Notes under the pieces: generated by a model | What the model was told of the DNA's origin: nothing | The model's input: only the letters and a program-made list of their open reading frames with translations | Database searches by the model: none | Origin: Planctomycetota bacterium | Lineage (GTDB): Bacteria > Planctomycetota > UBA1135 > UBA2386 | DNA: 12,214 nt | Direction of reading: 5' to 3' | Assembly (NCBI GenBank): GCA_023433825.1 | Contig: JAEYTU010000693.1 | Span: 1 to 12,214, forward strand | Shown: piece by piece, positions 1-8,394 of the stretch | Position numbering within the stretch: the stretch's first letter is position 1 | Layout of the letters: each line of letters begins with the position of its first letter | Program-made: the position numbers and the translations under genes

Positions 1-1908
1 GGCGTGCGCGGCGAAGGCACGGTCGGAGGGACGCTGTCGGCGCTGCAGCCGGCCGGCGCGATCACGCTGCGCGACTTCGGCCTCGGCACGGTCGACGAGC
101 CGGCACTGCTCCGCGGTGTCGACGGCGAAGTCGCATGGAGTCGGGACGGCGGCCGCGTCGACGACTTGAAGTTCACGCTGCTCGGCCATCCGTTGACGCT
201 TCGCGGCGACTTCGTTCCGGAAGACGGCTCGACGACGCTGCGCGACGTCGTCCTCGCCGACGCGACCGGCGGCGCGGTGCACTTCTCGGGGACGATCGGT
301 GCGCTCGGCGGCGCCGGCCTCGACGACGTGCTGCGCACGCGCACCGACGTCGCGGCCGAGTTCGACGACTACGACCTCGACCCGTGGCTGGCACTCGTCG
401 GACTGCCGGCCCGCGGAGTCCGCGCGCAGGCGCGGTTGACGCTCGCGCCGGGCACGAGTTCGCCGGTCGTGACGCTGACGGCGAAGGCGCACGCGGCGGC
501 GGTGTCGGTCGGATCGAACGACGTCGTGCCCGAGCTGACGTTGTCGGTTCGCGCCGACGCCGACGGAACGCGACTCGACGAGCTCCGCTTGGCGTTCGGT
601 GCGGCGACCGTGACCGGTGCAGCGACGCTCGCCGTGACGCCGGCCGACGTGCTCGCCGATCCGGCGCGACTCTTGGCTGCACAGCTCGACGCCAGGATCC
701 GCTCCGACGGCGTCGACCTGACACCACTGCCGGCTGCGCAGCTCGGGTTCGCCGAACTGCGCGCACGGATCGAAGCGTCGGCGAAGTGCACCGGCACGCT
801 GGCGGCGCCGATCGTCGAGGGGCGCATCGCGTGGTCCGACGGCGTCATCGTGACGGCCGACGGCCAGCGCTTCGACGACCTCGCCGGCACGCTCGACCTC
901 GACGCGACGACGGCGCGAATCGTCGAGGCGACCGGCAGCCGCGGGCAGGCGCCGTTCGAGGTCACCGGGACGTTCGTCGCACCGGGTCCGCTGTGGGTTG
1001 CGTGGCGCGAGGGCGTCCTCGATCTCGCGCTGACCGGGGAGCGCGTGCTGTTGCACCGGCGCGCCGGCGTGCGCGTTCGCGGCGATCTCGCGGTGACGGT
1101 CGCAGGGCCGCTGTCGGGCTTCGTCGTCGGCGGCGACGTCACGATCCGCGACGGTCGGATGGTCACGCACATGCCGCTGATCGACTTCCGCAGCACCGGT
1201 GGTCGCGGCGCGGTCGCCGGGATCGTGCTGCCGGGGATCGATCTCGGGCCTTCGATCGTCGGCAACCTGGATCTGCGCGTCCGCACGCAGGACGCGTTCG
1301 TCGTCTCGAACAACCTGATCGACGGCGAACTGCACGCCCAGTTGACGCTGAAGGGCACGCTCGCGGTGCCGTACCTGCAAGGGACGATCACCGGTGCCGA
1401 GACCGCGTTGATCCTGCCCGGGATGCGGATGCGCGCGTCGACGCTGCTGTTGGAGTTCAAACCCGACGCGCCGCGGTTCCCGACGATCACGGTCAACGCG
1501 CGCGGGCGCCGTCATGGCTACGACATCCACGCGCTCGTGCGCGGTCGCTACGACCGACCCGAGATCCAACTGTCGTCGGACCCGCCGCTGCCGGCCGAGG
1601 ACCTGATCGTGATCGTGACGACCGGCGCACGCCCGGAGTCGCTGCGCACGACGCAGGCCGTCGGGACGGTGCTCGGGACCTACCTGGCGCAGGAGCTGGC
1701 CGACTGGATCTTCGGCTCGGAGTCGACCGAGGCGAAGGAAGGCTTCCTCGACCGCTTCACGGTCGTCACCGGCACCGAGATCTCGCGCGGCGGCACGGAG
1801 AGCGTCGTCGTCGAGTTCCGCTTCCTCGACTCGCTGTACCTGCAGGGCGAACGCGACGTCTACGAGGATCTCAACATGGGCGTCGTGTACCGGCTGCAGT
1901 TCCGATGA
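1..1908 (+). CDS. tamB: TamB-like translocation/assembly module protein, C-terminal part (5' truncated by the window)
   Basis: An open frame runs from the first base to the TGA at 1906-1908, giving 635 residues with no credible start. The GTG at position 4 is only the first start-type codon in an already open frame, so the gene begins outside the window. The protein is a long run of short alternating beta-strand segments (patterns such as LTLKGTLAVPYLQGTITG) typical of the TamB/AsmA-like repeated beta-groove. It ends with a region resembling the TamB C-terminal domain (former DUF490), including LSSDPPLPAEDLIVIVTTG and a final strand GVVYRLQFR. TamB proteins span the periplasm, anchored in the inner membrane, and work with TamA in outer-membrane protein assembly or lipid transport. 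The next gene encodes an Omp85/TamA-type protein and overlaps by 4 bases (ATGA), so the two are probably translationally coupled. The family is assigned from the C-terminus and the neighbour; the N-terminal anchor cannot be seen. Confidence 0.88.
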   Translation, partial: GVRGEGTVGGTLSALQPAGAITLRDFGLGTVDEPALLRGVDGEVAWSRDGGRVDDLKFTLLGHPLTLRGDFVPEDGSTTLRDVVLADATGGAVHFSGTIGALGGAGLDDVLRTRTDVAAEFDDYDLDPWLALVGLPARGVRAQARLTLAPGTSSPVVTLTAKAHAAAVSVGSNDVVPELTLSVRADADGTRLDELRLAFGAATVTGAATLAVTPADVLADPARLLAAQLDARIRSDGVDLTPLPAAQLGFAELRARIEASAKCTGTLAAPIVEGRIAWSDGVIVTADGQRFDDLAGTLDLDATTARIVEATGSRGQAPFEVTGTFVAPGPLWVAWREGVLDLALTGERVLLHRRAGVRVRGDLAVTVAGPLSGFVVGGDVTIRDGRMVTHMPLIDFRSTGGRGAVAGIVLPGIDLGPSIVGNLDLRVRTQDAFVVSNNLIDGELHAQLTLKGTLAVPYLQGTITGAETALILPGMRMRASTLLLEFKPDAPRFPTITVNARGRRHGYDIHALVRGRYDRPEIQLSSDPPLPAEDLIVIVTTGARPESLRTTQAVGTVLGTYLAQELADWIFGSESTEAKEGFLDRFTVVTGTEISRGGTESVVVEFRFLDSLYLQGERDVYEDLNMGVVYRLQFR

Positions 1909-3944
1909 ACGCGGCTCTGCGCGCCGTGTGGATCGTCGTCTGCGGCATCGTGTTCGCCGGATGCGCGAGCACGCCCGACGGTGCGATCGCCGACGTCGAC
2001 GTCGCGTTCGAAGGAACGTCGCAGCCATCGTTCCGGCTGCGGCGGATCGTCGAGGACGCGCTGATCGACTTCGCGCGTGATCCGGAGAGCGAAGCGCCGC
2101 TGTTCGACGCGGCGATCGATCTCCAGGACCACCTGCTCGGGCTCGGCCATCCCGACGTCAAGGTCACGTATCGCGTCGTCCGGCGGACTTCGTCGTCGCG
2201 GCTGCGCGTCACGTTCGTCGTCGACGAGGGGCCGCGTGTGACCGTTCGCAACCTGCATCTGAACGGCAACGAGGCGTTCGACGACGACCGGTTGCTCGAA
2301 CTTTGGTCGCGGACTCGCTCGGGCCTGCTCGGCACCGGTGACCCGTATCTGGTCGTCGCCGATCTGGAACTGCTGCGCTCGTCGCTGGTCGCGCACTACG
2401 ACACGCGCGGCTTCCTCGAGGTCGCAGTCGAAGGTCCGAAGATCGAGCGTCGTCCGTCGGGCGCGGAAGCCGACGTCACGTTCGCGATCGTCGAAGGCCC
2501 GCGCTACGCGATCGCGTCGATCGAAGTCACTCCGGCGCTGCCGCTCGATCGGAGCGAGCTCGGCGTCGACGAGTTCGTCGGCGAGCCGATGAACCGCAGT
2601 CGGCTGGAGGCGCTGCGTCTGCGTGCGCGCGTCATGCTGCAGAACGCCGGCCGGCCGGAGCCGGTCGTGCAGATGACGCTCGACGTCGACCGCACCGCGA
2701 AGACCGTGGCGGTCCGGATCGACGGCGACCCGGGACCGCTGACGACGGTCGGCAACGTGACGATCTCCGGCAACGAACGATCGGCCGACTTCGTCGTCAC
2801 GCGGCACGTCGCGATGAAGCCCGGAACGCAGTTCGACGGCAGTCAGCTCGAGTCGACGCTGCGCGATCTGTACGCGACCGGGCTGTTCCAGCAGGTCGAG
2901 ATCGTCCGAACGCCGCGCGACGGTGACCCGACGGTTCTCGATCTCGACGTCGCGGTCCGCGAGAGCGACGCGCGCGAGGTCGACTTCCTGGCCGGCTATG
3001 GCAGCTACGAGACGCTGCGCGGCGGCGTGTTCTACGTCGATCGCAATCTGTTCGGTCTCGGGCAGCGATTGAACGTCGGCGCGCGCGCGAGTCTGAAGGG
3101 TCACGGTCTCGCGACGACCTGGAGCGAGCCGTACCTGTTCGGCAGTGACACGTCGCTGACGGTCGGCGCAAACATCCGCGAACGCGAGGAACCGGCGTTC
3201 GTCGACGTCACGCGCGGGTTCGACCTCGCATTCGGCCGCAACCTGTCGTTGTCGCTGCGCGCGCGCGTCGGCTATGCGCTGCAGTCGCGCGACGGACGCG
3301 ACATCGACGAGCAGTTGCGCAACGCGACGGACGCTCAGTTCGAGATCGGTTCGGTGTTCGCCGAATTGGTCGACGACCGTCGCGACTCGCCGCTGTACCC
3401 GAGCGACGGAACGCGCCTTTCGTGGAAGTTCGAGCACGCGAACGAGGGACTGGGCGGCAGCGTCAACCTGGATCGGATGACCGGCTCCGCAGCTTGGTTC
3501 GTCAGCCTCGCCGACGACTGGGTGTTCGGGTTGTCGGCGCGGGCCGGCGCGATCTGGTCGCGCGACGTCGACGGGATCCCGCTGCAGGAGCGGTTCTTCA
3601 ACGGTGGCGAGTCGAGCGTGCGCAGCTTCCGCGAAGCGCAGCTCGGGCCGCGTTCGGCGAACGGGCGACCCGCGGGCGGGGCGTTCTTCCACACGTTCAA
3701 TGCCGAGTTCCGGTTCCCGATCCTGCAGTCGCTGCACGGCGCGGTGTTCGGCGACGCCGGCAACGTCGGCGTCGACATCGACTCGTACGGCGTCGACGAC
3801 CTGCGGTACGCGGTCGGTGGTGGGCTGCGATGGGTGTTGCCGATCGGTCCGGTCCGCCTCGACGCGGCGTGGAATCCGGATCGCCGACGCGAGATCGACG
3901 AGGAGAGCTGGGTGTTGCACTTCAGCGTCGGCTTGCCGTTCTGA
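1905..3944 (+). CDS. tamA: Omp85-family outer-membrane assembly protein (TamA/BamA type) with a lipoprotein-like N-terminus
   Basis: Encodes 679 residues. The ATG at 1905 overlaps the tamB stop and begins a signal sequence ending in FAGC (Cys20), a lipobox-like site with Phe at -3; the open frame extends further upstream, but only as a shadow of tamB. About three or four POTRA domains follow. Two show the usual opening strand: RVTVRNLHLNGNEAFD from residue 111 and LTTVGNVTISGNE from residue 279. The barrel starts near residue 359 (VDFLAGYGSYETLRGGVFY). Near residues 566-576 is GGESSVRSFRE, the loop-6 motif usually written VRGF, here V572-R573-S574-F575. The terminal part has GPVRLDAAWNPD and ends in phenylalanine (FSVGLPF), as expected for an outer-membrane beta-signal. 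Family function is insertion or export across the outer membrane. I call it TamA rather than BamA because of the coupled tamB; BamA cannot be excluded from sequence alone. Confidence 0.88.
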   Translation: MNAALRAVWIVVCGIVFAGCASTPDGAIADVDVAFEGTSQPSFRLRRIVEDALIDFARDPESEAPLFDAAIDLQDHLLGLGHPDVKVTYRVVRRTSSSRLRVTFVVDEGPRVTVRNLHLNGNEAFDDDRLLELWSRTRSGLLGTGDPYLVVADLELLRSSLVAHYDTRGFLEVAVEGPKIERRPSGAEADVTFAIVEGPRYAIASIEVTPALPLDRSELGVDEFVGEPMNRSRLEALRLRARVMLQNAGRPEPVVQMTLDVDRTAKTVAVRIDGDPGPLTTVGNVTISGNERSADFVVTRHVAMKPGTQFDGSQLESTLRDLYATGLFQQVEIVRTPRDGDPTVLDLDVAVRESDAREVDFLAGYGSYETLRGGVFYVDRNLFGLGQRLNVGARASLKGHGLATTWSEPYLFGSDTSLTVGANIREREEPAFVDVTRGFDLAFGRNLSLSLRARVGYALQSRDGRDIDEQLRNATDAQFEIGSVFAELVDDRRDSPLYPSDGTRLSWKFEHANEGLGGSVNLDRMTGSAAWFVSLADDWVFGLSARAGAIWSRDVDGIPLQERFFNGGESSVRSFREAQLGPRSANGRPAGGAFFHTFNAEFRFPILQSLHGAVFGDAGNVGVDIDSYGVDDLRYAVGGGLRWVLPIGPVRLDAAWNPDRRREIDEESWVLHFSVGLPF

Positions 3945-3948
3945 TCGG

Positions 3949-3954
3949 TAGACT
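3949..3954 (+). promoter_or_regulatory. Possible -10 element (TAGACT) for the FG-GAP gene
   Basis: TAGACT lies just after the tamA stop, 33 bases before the FG-GAP start codon. It resembles the TAGGAT before the LysM gene and the TAGGGT before the secreted orphan gene. No convincing -35 box is seen at 16-18 bases upstream, so this rests only on the shared motif and position. Confidence 0.3.
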
Positions 3955-3975
3955 GCCGCGCTTCCGAGTCATCAC

Positions 3976-3980
3976 GGAGA
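3976..3980 (+). promoter_or_regulatory. Ribosome binding site of the FG-GAP gene
   Basis: GGAGA is followed by a 6-base spacer and the ATG at 3987. It supports this start and argues that the frame before the TGA is really translated. Confidence 0.6.
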
Positions 3981-3986
3981 TCCACG

Positions 3987-5246
3987 ATGAGCGTCTCTTC
4001 TTCCTCGCGTCTCGGCTTCGCCGCGACGCTCCTCGCCGGTGCATTGTCGGCGCAGGGATTCGAAGCCCCGTTCCGCGTCCTGGCCGGCGACAAGCCGATC
4101 GACGTCGACGTCGGTCACGCTGCGCCCTACCTGTACGACTTCGACGGCGACGGTGTTCGCGACCTTCTCGTCGGACAGTTCGGCCAGGGGCGCATGCGGA
4201 TCTACCGCAACCTCGGAACGACGTTCGCGCCGAAGTTCGACGCGTTCGAGTGGTTCCGCGCCGGCGGGGCGATCGCCAGCGTCGCAGCGGGTTGATGCAT
4301 CGGCTTCGGTCCGCAGTTCGCGGACCTGAACGGCGATGGACACGACGACGTGATCAGCGGTTCCTACTGGCCGGGCGACATCACGCTGTTCCTCGGTCTC
4401 GGCGACGGCAAGTACGCCGCCGGGCAGATCCTGAAGGACGCCGACGGCAAGAACCTGAACGCCGGGCCGCCGTGGGAGAGCGAGAAGAAGCCGGAGATGG
4501 ACAGCCTCGCGGCTGCGCCATGGCTCGTCGACTTCGACGGTGACGGCGACCTCGACATGCTGGTCGGCAACATCGCTGGCCGGGTGATTCTGATCGAGAA
4601 CCAGGGCACGGCGAAGGAGTGGAAGTTCGTCCGCAAGGGTCCGCTCCAAGCCGGCGGGGAGGCGATGAACGTCGCGAACAACGACTCCGGTCCGACGACG
4701 TTCGACTGGGACGGCGACGGCGACTTCGACCTGATCGTCGGTGGTGGCGACGGGTCGGTCGTGCTGTTCGTCAACGAGGGAACGGCGAAGGCGCCGAAGT
4801 TCGCAGCGGGTGTCGCGCTCGTTCCGCCGGGCAAGAACGGCGGTGGTTCGGTCGCGGCAGGCACGGAGCCGACGCGCCCCGCGATGCGGACGAAGGTCCA
4901 CGTCGCAGACTGGAACGGCGACGGCCATGCCGACCTGCTCGTCGGTGACTACACGAGCATCCTGATGCCCGAACCGAAGCTGACGCCGGAGCAGACGAAG
5001 CGTCGCGACGAGTTGCGCAAGGAGCAGCAAGCGCTCTGGCAGAAGCTCTCACCGTTGTTCGAGAAGGACACCGAAGCCGGGCTCTCCGCCGACGAGCGCA
5101 AGCAGCTCGAAGCGCTGCAGCGGCAGCAGACCAAGATGTACGAAGAGCTGCGGCGCCTCGAGCCCGAGCGCAAGGCCGCCGGCTTCGTCTGGGTCTACCT
5201 GCGCAAACCAGAAGCGGACGCAGCGGAGCGGAAGGACAACCGCTGA
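3987..5246 (+). CDS. Secreted FG-GAP/VCBS beta-propeller protein with in-frame UGA: candidate selenoprotein (Sec103)
   Basis: With TGA 4293-4295 read as selenocysteine the product is 419 residues. A signal peptide (residues 1 to about 22, ending ALSAQ) points to export. Five calcium-binding-like repeats of the form D-x-D/N-G-D-G followed by a hydrophobic strand and VG or SG start near residues 53, 115, 184, 242 and 310, as in FG-GAP/VCBS propellers. Both sides of the TGA are in the same frame, and the second repeat (FADLNGDGHDDVISGS) begins 8 codons after it. Residue 104, directly after the UGA, is the only cysteine in the protein. From about 332 to 395 is a charged, Glu/Lys/Leu/Gln-rich helical hairpin inserted before the last strand GFVWVYLRK. 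Function is unknown; a redox or metal-binding role for Sec-Cys is inference. Alternatives are a nonsense-mutated pseudogene or a sequencing error. Translation from the GTG at 4350 is unlikely because it would start inside a repeat without a signal peptide. Confidence 0.75.
4293..4295 (+). other. In-frame UGA, probable selenocysteine codon
   Basis: The context is GCG GGT TGA TGC ATC GGC, which reads Ala-Gly-(Sec)-Cys-Ile-Gly. It interrupts an otherwise continuous frame from 3987 to 5246 with typical codon use on both sides. The strongest support is the SECIS-like hairpin at the right distance and the adjacent Cys codon. A point mutation or base-call error cannot be excluded from a single sequence. 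Confidence 0.68.
4296..4338 (+). promoter_or_regulatory. Bacterial SECIS-like stem-loop
   Basis: The upper stem is perfect over 7 bp: GGTCCGC (4308-4314) pairs with GCGGACC (4320-4326), leaving the loop AGTTC (4315-4319). The loop starts 19 bases after the UGA, inside the usual 16-37 range for bacterial elements, and carries a G at its second position followed by U. This resembles the E. coli fdhF loop, whose GU sits about one base closer to the UGA. A lower 5-bp stem pairs CATCG (4298-4302) with CGATG (4334-4338) across an internal loop. The bulged U of the fdhF element is absent. Role inferred: binding site for SelB on the mRNA. High GC content makes chance hairpins more common, but the joint fit of stem, loop and spacing is hard to dismiss. 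Confidence 0.66.
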
Positions 5247-5529
5247 CGGATCGGCGCGAACCGTCGCGCCATCCGACCTACCCGCGCGGCCCCATCGCCC
5301 GCAGCGATGGGGCAACGCGGGCGGAGGCCTCCGGTGCCGCTCGCGACACCGTCGACCTTCGGCCACGGCGAAGGGACGCACCCCCGAGAACTGTCGCGTC
5401 GCGCGAGGAATCGCGGCACTCGCGTCGCACGCCGTTCACCGGCGCGCGCCCCGCGACGGCGCAGCGGGGTCGATGGCGTTCCTTCGCCTTGTCGGCCTTC
5501 CCGCGTTGCGCCGTCGCCCAGCATGATCG
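5247..5529. other. Gene-free spacer between convergent genes
   Basis: No reading frame here shows a start site, protein-like composition or recognisable domain. The frames that cross it are Arg/Ala/Pro-rich shadows. It holds the strong hairpin at 5281-5321 and a weaker one pairing CCCCGC (5449-5454) with GCGGGG (5464-5469). Confidence 0.6.
5281..5321 (+). terminator. Long GC-rich hairpin after the FG-GAP gene, possible terminator without U-tract
   Basis: A perfect 10-bp stem, GCCCCATCGC (5289-5298) with GCGATGGGGC (5304-5313), encloses the loop CCGCA. After a 2x2 internal loop it continues with CCCGCG (5281-5286) pairing CGCGGG (5316-5321). It begins 35 bases after the stop codon of the FG-GAP gene. 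No run of T follows on either side, so it may act as a transcript 3' end stabiliser or a U-less terminator rather than a classical intrinsic terminator. Confidence 0.5.
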
Positions 5530-5582
5530 TTTTTGCATTGAGCTGTTTCGCCCCTTCGGGGCGAAACAACTCAATACAAAAA
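5530..5582. repeat. 53-bp near-perfect inverted repeat (25-bp arms, 3-bp centre)
   Basis: The left arm 5530-5554 starts TTTTTGCATTGAG and ends TTTCGCCCC. The right arm 5558-5582 starts GGGGCGAAAC and ends CTCAATACAAAAA. The centre is TTC. Of 25 pairs, 23 match; the two mismatches are internal. The core 10 bp at the centre are perfect. The right arm covers the last three codons and stop of the secreted gene on the - strand (stop at 5571-5573). The A/T-rich ends contrast with the surrounding GC-rich DNA. It could end transcription from both sides, but its T-tract comes before the stem and its A-tract after it on both strands, opposite to an intrinsic terminator. A dispersed palindromic repeat is an alternative. 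Confidence 0.85.
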
Positions 5583-6617
5583 CTCGCCGACCATGCACCC
5601 GCCCGCATAGACGAACGACGTCGTCGCGGTCGGCGCGGCCCACAGGTATGCGGCCGGGATGTAGGGAGGCATCGTCGCGCGGCGCGCGTTCGAGAACGCG
5701 AACGGGAACGCCGGTTGACCTGGGTCGAACGCGATCGCCTGCGTCAGGACCGTGGCGCCGACGATCGTCGGATTCGCCGGGAACGAGATCGGCGCGGCCG
5801 GGAACGCACCGGTCGCGTTCGTCACGCCGAGATTCAGCGTCAGCGCACCGACCGCGTGCAGCGTGCCGCACCAGCCGGGGAGGTTCAGGTTCGCGTCGAC
5901 GAAGTCGAGCGTCAGGAACAGCGGCGTCGACGCTGGGCCGAACGTGACTCCGGGAAGCAGCCCCATCGTGCCGGCACCGGCGTCGTGCAGCAGCGCGTTC
6001 GTGTGCGTGAACGGGTTCGTGTTCGCGCCGACGACGCAGCCAGCTCCGAGCACCGTGCTCGTGCCGCCCGACGTGTAGCCGAAGTAGTGGCGATCGAGCG
6101 AGACCAACTGCGTGTCGGTCGACGCGCTGTGCGTGAAGTCCCAGATCAGCGCGTCGGTGCCGTTCGGGAGGTAGTTGAACGGCGTGTCGAACGGCGCCGC
6201 GATGAAGTCGAACGGTGCCGGTGCGACCGACGGGCGTGACGTCCAGTCGGGCATGCTGACCGTCTTCGGCGTGAAGACGTTCGTCGGCGCGCCGAGGTAG
6301 TTGTTCGCGAACAGCGTCTGACGGGCGGCGAAGTTGCCGACGCCCATGTCGATGCTGAACGTGAACGTTCGCGCGGCGAAGCCGCCGGCGGCGCCGTCGC
6401 GTCGCATGCGCAGGCCGCGGATCGCGACGCGAGGCGTCACGAGGTCGGTGGCGTCGATGTTCTGGATCCGTCGGTCGACACCGAAGGACGCGAACGACGC
6501 GTTGCCTTCGACGGTCGCCATTCCGGCCGGCGACGTGAAGGACTGGGTTTGTGCGGAGGCGAACGCGGCTGTGACGCCGCACGTGGTCGTCGAGATCAGG
6601 AAGGGAAGGGTACGCAT
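5571..6617 (-). CDS. Secreted protein of unknown function
   Basis: Encodes 348 residues from the ATG at 6617. I prefer this start over the longer frame opening at 6746 because it begins a clear signal peptide, MRTLPFLISTTTCGVTAAF, cleaved near ASA-Q (residues 21-24), while the extension is Arg/Ala-rich and runs through the promoter region. The mature part is rich in Thr, Ala, Phe, Asn and Gly with many short beta-strand-like segments. It contains Cys pairs that could form disulfides: AGCVVGANTN, LPGWCGTLHA and AGGCMVG near the C-terminus. It has no membrane segment, lipobox or catalytic motif that I recognise. The stretch FDPGQPAFPFAFSNA followed by a Cys-containing end is reminiscent of secreted orphan proteins common in Planctomycetota; that is from memory and weak. 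It faces the FG-GAP gene tail to tail and its stop lies inside the 53-bp inverted repeat. Confidence 0.72.
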   Translation of the reverse strand: MRTLPFLISTTTCGVTAAFASAQTQSFTSPAGMATVEGNASFASFGVDRRIQNIDATDLVTPRVAIRGLRMRRDGAAGGFAARTFTFSIDMGVGNFAARQTLFANNYLGAPTNVFTPKTVSMPDWTSRPSVAPAPFDFIAAPFDTPFNYLPNGTDALIWDFTHSASTDTQLVSLDRHYFGYTSGGTSTVLGAGCVVGANTNPFTHTNALLHDAGAGTMGLLPGVTFGPASTPLFLTLDFVDANLNLPGWCGTLHAVGALTLNLGVTNATGAFPAAPISFPANPTIVGATVLTQAIAFDPGQPAFPFAFSNARRATMPPYIPAAYLWAAPTATTSFVYAGGCMVGEFLY

Positions 6618-6630
6618 GATTTGGAAGCGA

Positions 6631-6636
6631 ACCCTA
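6631..6636 (-). promoter_or_regulatory. Possible -10 element (TAGGGT) for the secreted orphan gene
   Basis: On the - strand GCTAGGGT lies about 14 bases before the ATG at 6617, which would give a very short leader. No clear Shine-Dalgarno sequence or -35 box is visible. It is listed because a closely similar GCTAGGAT precedes the LysM gene. Confidence 0.3.
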
Positions 6637-6762
6637 GCACGCTGGACGCGGAAGGTTGCCGATGGAATCGAAACGACCGCGGCGACGGCGTTCGCCGCCG
6701 CCGCCATCGTTCCGCGATTCGTCGCGCGGCTGACGCCCTGACGCACTGAAGCAGCGCCGCGT

Positions 6763-8390
<1,628 letters not shown>

Positions 8391-8394
<4 letters not shown>

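Noticed and set aside
135..1904. Long + strand open frame in front of the tamA start
   Set aside because: It is an Arg/Asp-rich shadow of tamB in another frame; the real tamA start is the ATG at 1905 with its signal sequence.
1860..3920. 686-codon open frame on the - strand opposite tamA
   Set aside because: High GC content leaves antisense frames open; composition is Arg/Val/Asp-rich with no domain, and the + strand has clear POTRA and barrel motifs.
4350..5246. Separate gene starting at the GTG at 4350
   Set aside because: It would begin within an FG-GAP repeat, has no ribosome site or signal peptide, and is in the same frame as the upstream part; one gene with a recoded or mutated UGA explains it better.
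5195..5608. Small - strand protein containing FCIELFRPEGAKQLN
   Set aside because: A similar peptide reads on the opposite strand because the DNA is palindromic; it is an artefact of the inverted repeat.
6681..6702. GC-rich hairpin between pyrG and the secreted gene as a terminator
   Set aside because: It is a low-complexity GGC/GCC run with a mismatch and no U-tract, in a region where such pairings arise easily.
6618..6746. N-terminal extension of the secreted orphan protein from the GTG at 6746
   Set aside because: The extension is Arg/Ala-rich and would bury a good signal peptide that begins at 6617.
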